The notes below the pieces were generated by a model that ran no database searches, was not told the DNA's origin, and saw nothing but the letters and a program-made list of their open reading frames with translations. Positions 63,852-64,000 of a DNA stretch of 64,000 nucleotides are shown here, piece by piece. Location: assembly GCA_014656175.1 (NCBI GenBank), contig BNBX01000002.1:186001-250000 (forward strand). The letters are read 5' to 3'. The position numbers and the translations under genes are program-made. Position 1 is the first letter of the stretch; each line of letters opens with the position of its first letter. This stretch comes from Streptomyces werraensis (lineage in GTDB: Bacteria; Actinomycetota; Actinomycetes; Streptomycetales; Streptomycetaceae).

Positions 63852-64000
63852 GTGAAGCGCAAGCTGATAGCCGCGATCGGGGTCGCGGGCATGTTGTTCT
63901 CGGTCGCTGCGTGCGGGGGCGACGACGGCGGTGACAGCGGCAAGAAGGCCGGCGCGGACGGCTACGCCGGGCAGACGCTCACCGTCTGGGTCATGGACGG
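63852..64000 (+). CDS. Extracellular sugar-binding lipoprotein of an ABC transporter (DasA-like), 5' part
   Basis: The first 49 residues of a gene cut by the window edge, from GTG 63852 behind GAGGAGG. A type II signal peptide (MKRKLIAAIGVAGMLFSVAAC) with lipobox VAAC is followed by a Gly/Asp linker and the first strand GQTLTVWVMDG, characteristic of family 1 solute-binding proteins for sugars (MalE/DasA/NgcE-like). Divergent arrangement with a DasR-type regulator and the dre-like sites suggests control by aminosugar availability and, by analogy with dasABC, a chitobiose or GlcNAc-type substrate. Permease genes would be expected just beyond the window. Confidence 0.85.
   Translation, partial: MKRKLIAAIGVAGMLFSVAACGGDDGGDSGKKAGADGYAGQTLTVWVMD

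Overview
This window is chromosomal DNA of a Streptomyces (or close relative). The base composition is very GC-rich, codon third positions are almost all G or C, GTG and TTG starts are common, and the gene families (Ser/Thr kinase, RsbU/RsbV/RsbW-type partner switching, Tat-exported GH11 xylanase, DasR-type regulator with dre-like sites) are typical of the genus. No rRNA, tRNA, CRISPR array, complete insertion sequence or replication origin was seen.

Layout. (1) 1-9 kb: the 5' end of an unknown gene, a Ser/Thr protein kinase, then a GC3-poorer stretch with a DUF6338 membrane protein (probable frameshift), a CHAT-protease protein and a DUF262/AlbA_2 fusion. Both large genes carry rare TTA codons, and a decayed kinase N-terminus lies just beyond them. 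This is the best candidate here for an undescribed defence or stress locus. (2) 9.1-13.9 kb: an MBL-fold hydrolase and MFS transporter diverge from a GatC/AtzG-like small protein, an amidase and a TetR regulator. Three copies of one 19-bp operator-like sequence sit at the divergent promoter and in front of the regulator. (3) 14.1-26.1 kb: a dense partner-switching/sensory block with two MEDS-domain proteins, three STAS anti-anti-sigma proteins, two GAF/SpoIIE phosphatases and one 1382-residue protein joining histidine kinase, receiver, PAS, GAF, phosphatase and RsbW-like kinase domains. (4) 26.6-32.7 kb: GH11 xylanase with CGAAA boxes, photolyase plus pyruvate oxidase-type TPP enzyme, an SDR, a small Gly-rich protein and a PAP2 phosphatase.

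(5) 32.8-60.35 kb: one 21-gene minus-strand operon for a Wzx/Wzy-type extracellular polysaccharide, with nearly every junction overlapping or separated by a few bases. It encodes a priming phosphoglycosyltransferase, an AlgD-like GDP-mannose dehydrogenase, two chain-length proteins, an AsnB-type amidotransferase, a bi-domain oxidoreductase, a heparinase-type lyase, a beta-helix protein, polymerase, flippase, glycosyltransferases and a nucleotide-sugar set (glucose-1-phosphate cytidylyltransferase, C-methyltransferase, PIG-L deacetylase, epimerase, RfbC, class-III aminotransferase, pyruvyl transferase). The predicted product is a uronic-acid-containing, possibly amidated and branched-sugar polymer. 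The first gene has a TTA codon, so the operon may be bldA-dependent.

(6) 60.35-64 kb: a long upstream region with an FMN-reductase pseudogene, a DUF4259 protein coupled to an unknown protein, and a DasR-type GntR regulator divergent from a sugar-binding lipoprotein gene (cut by the window end), with three dre-like sites in its control region.
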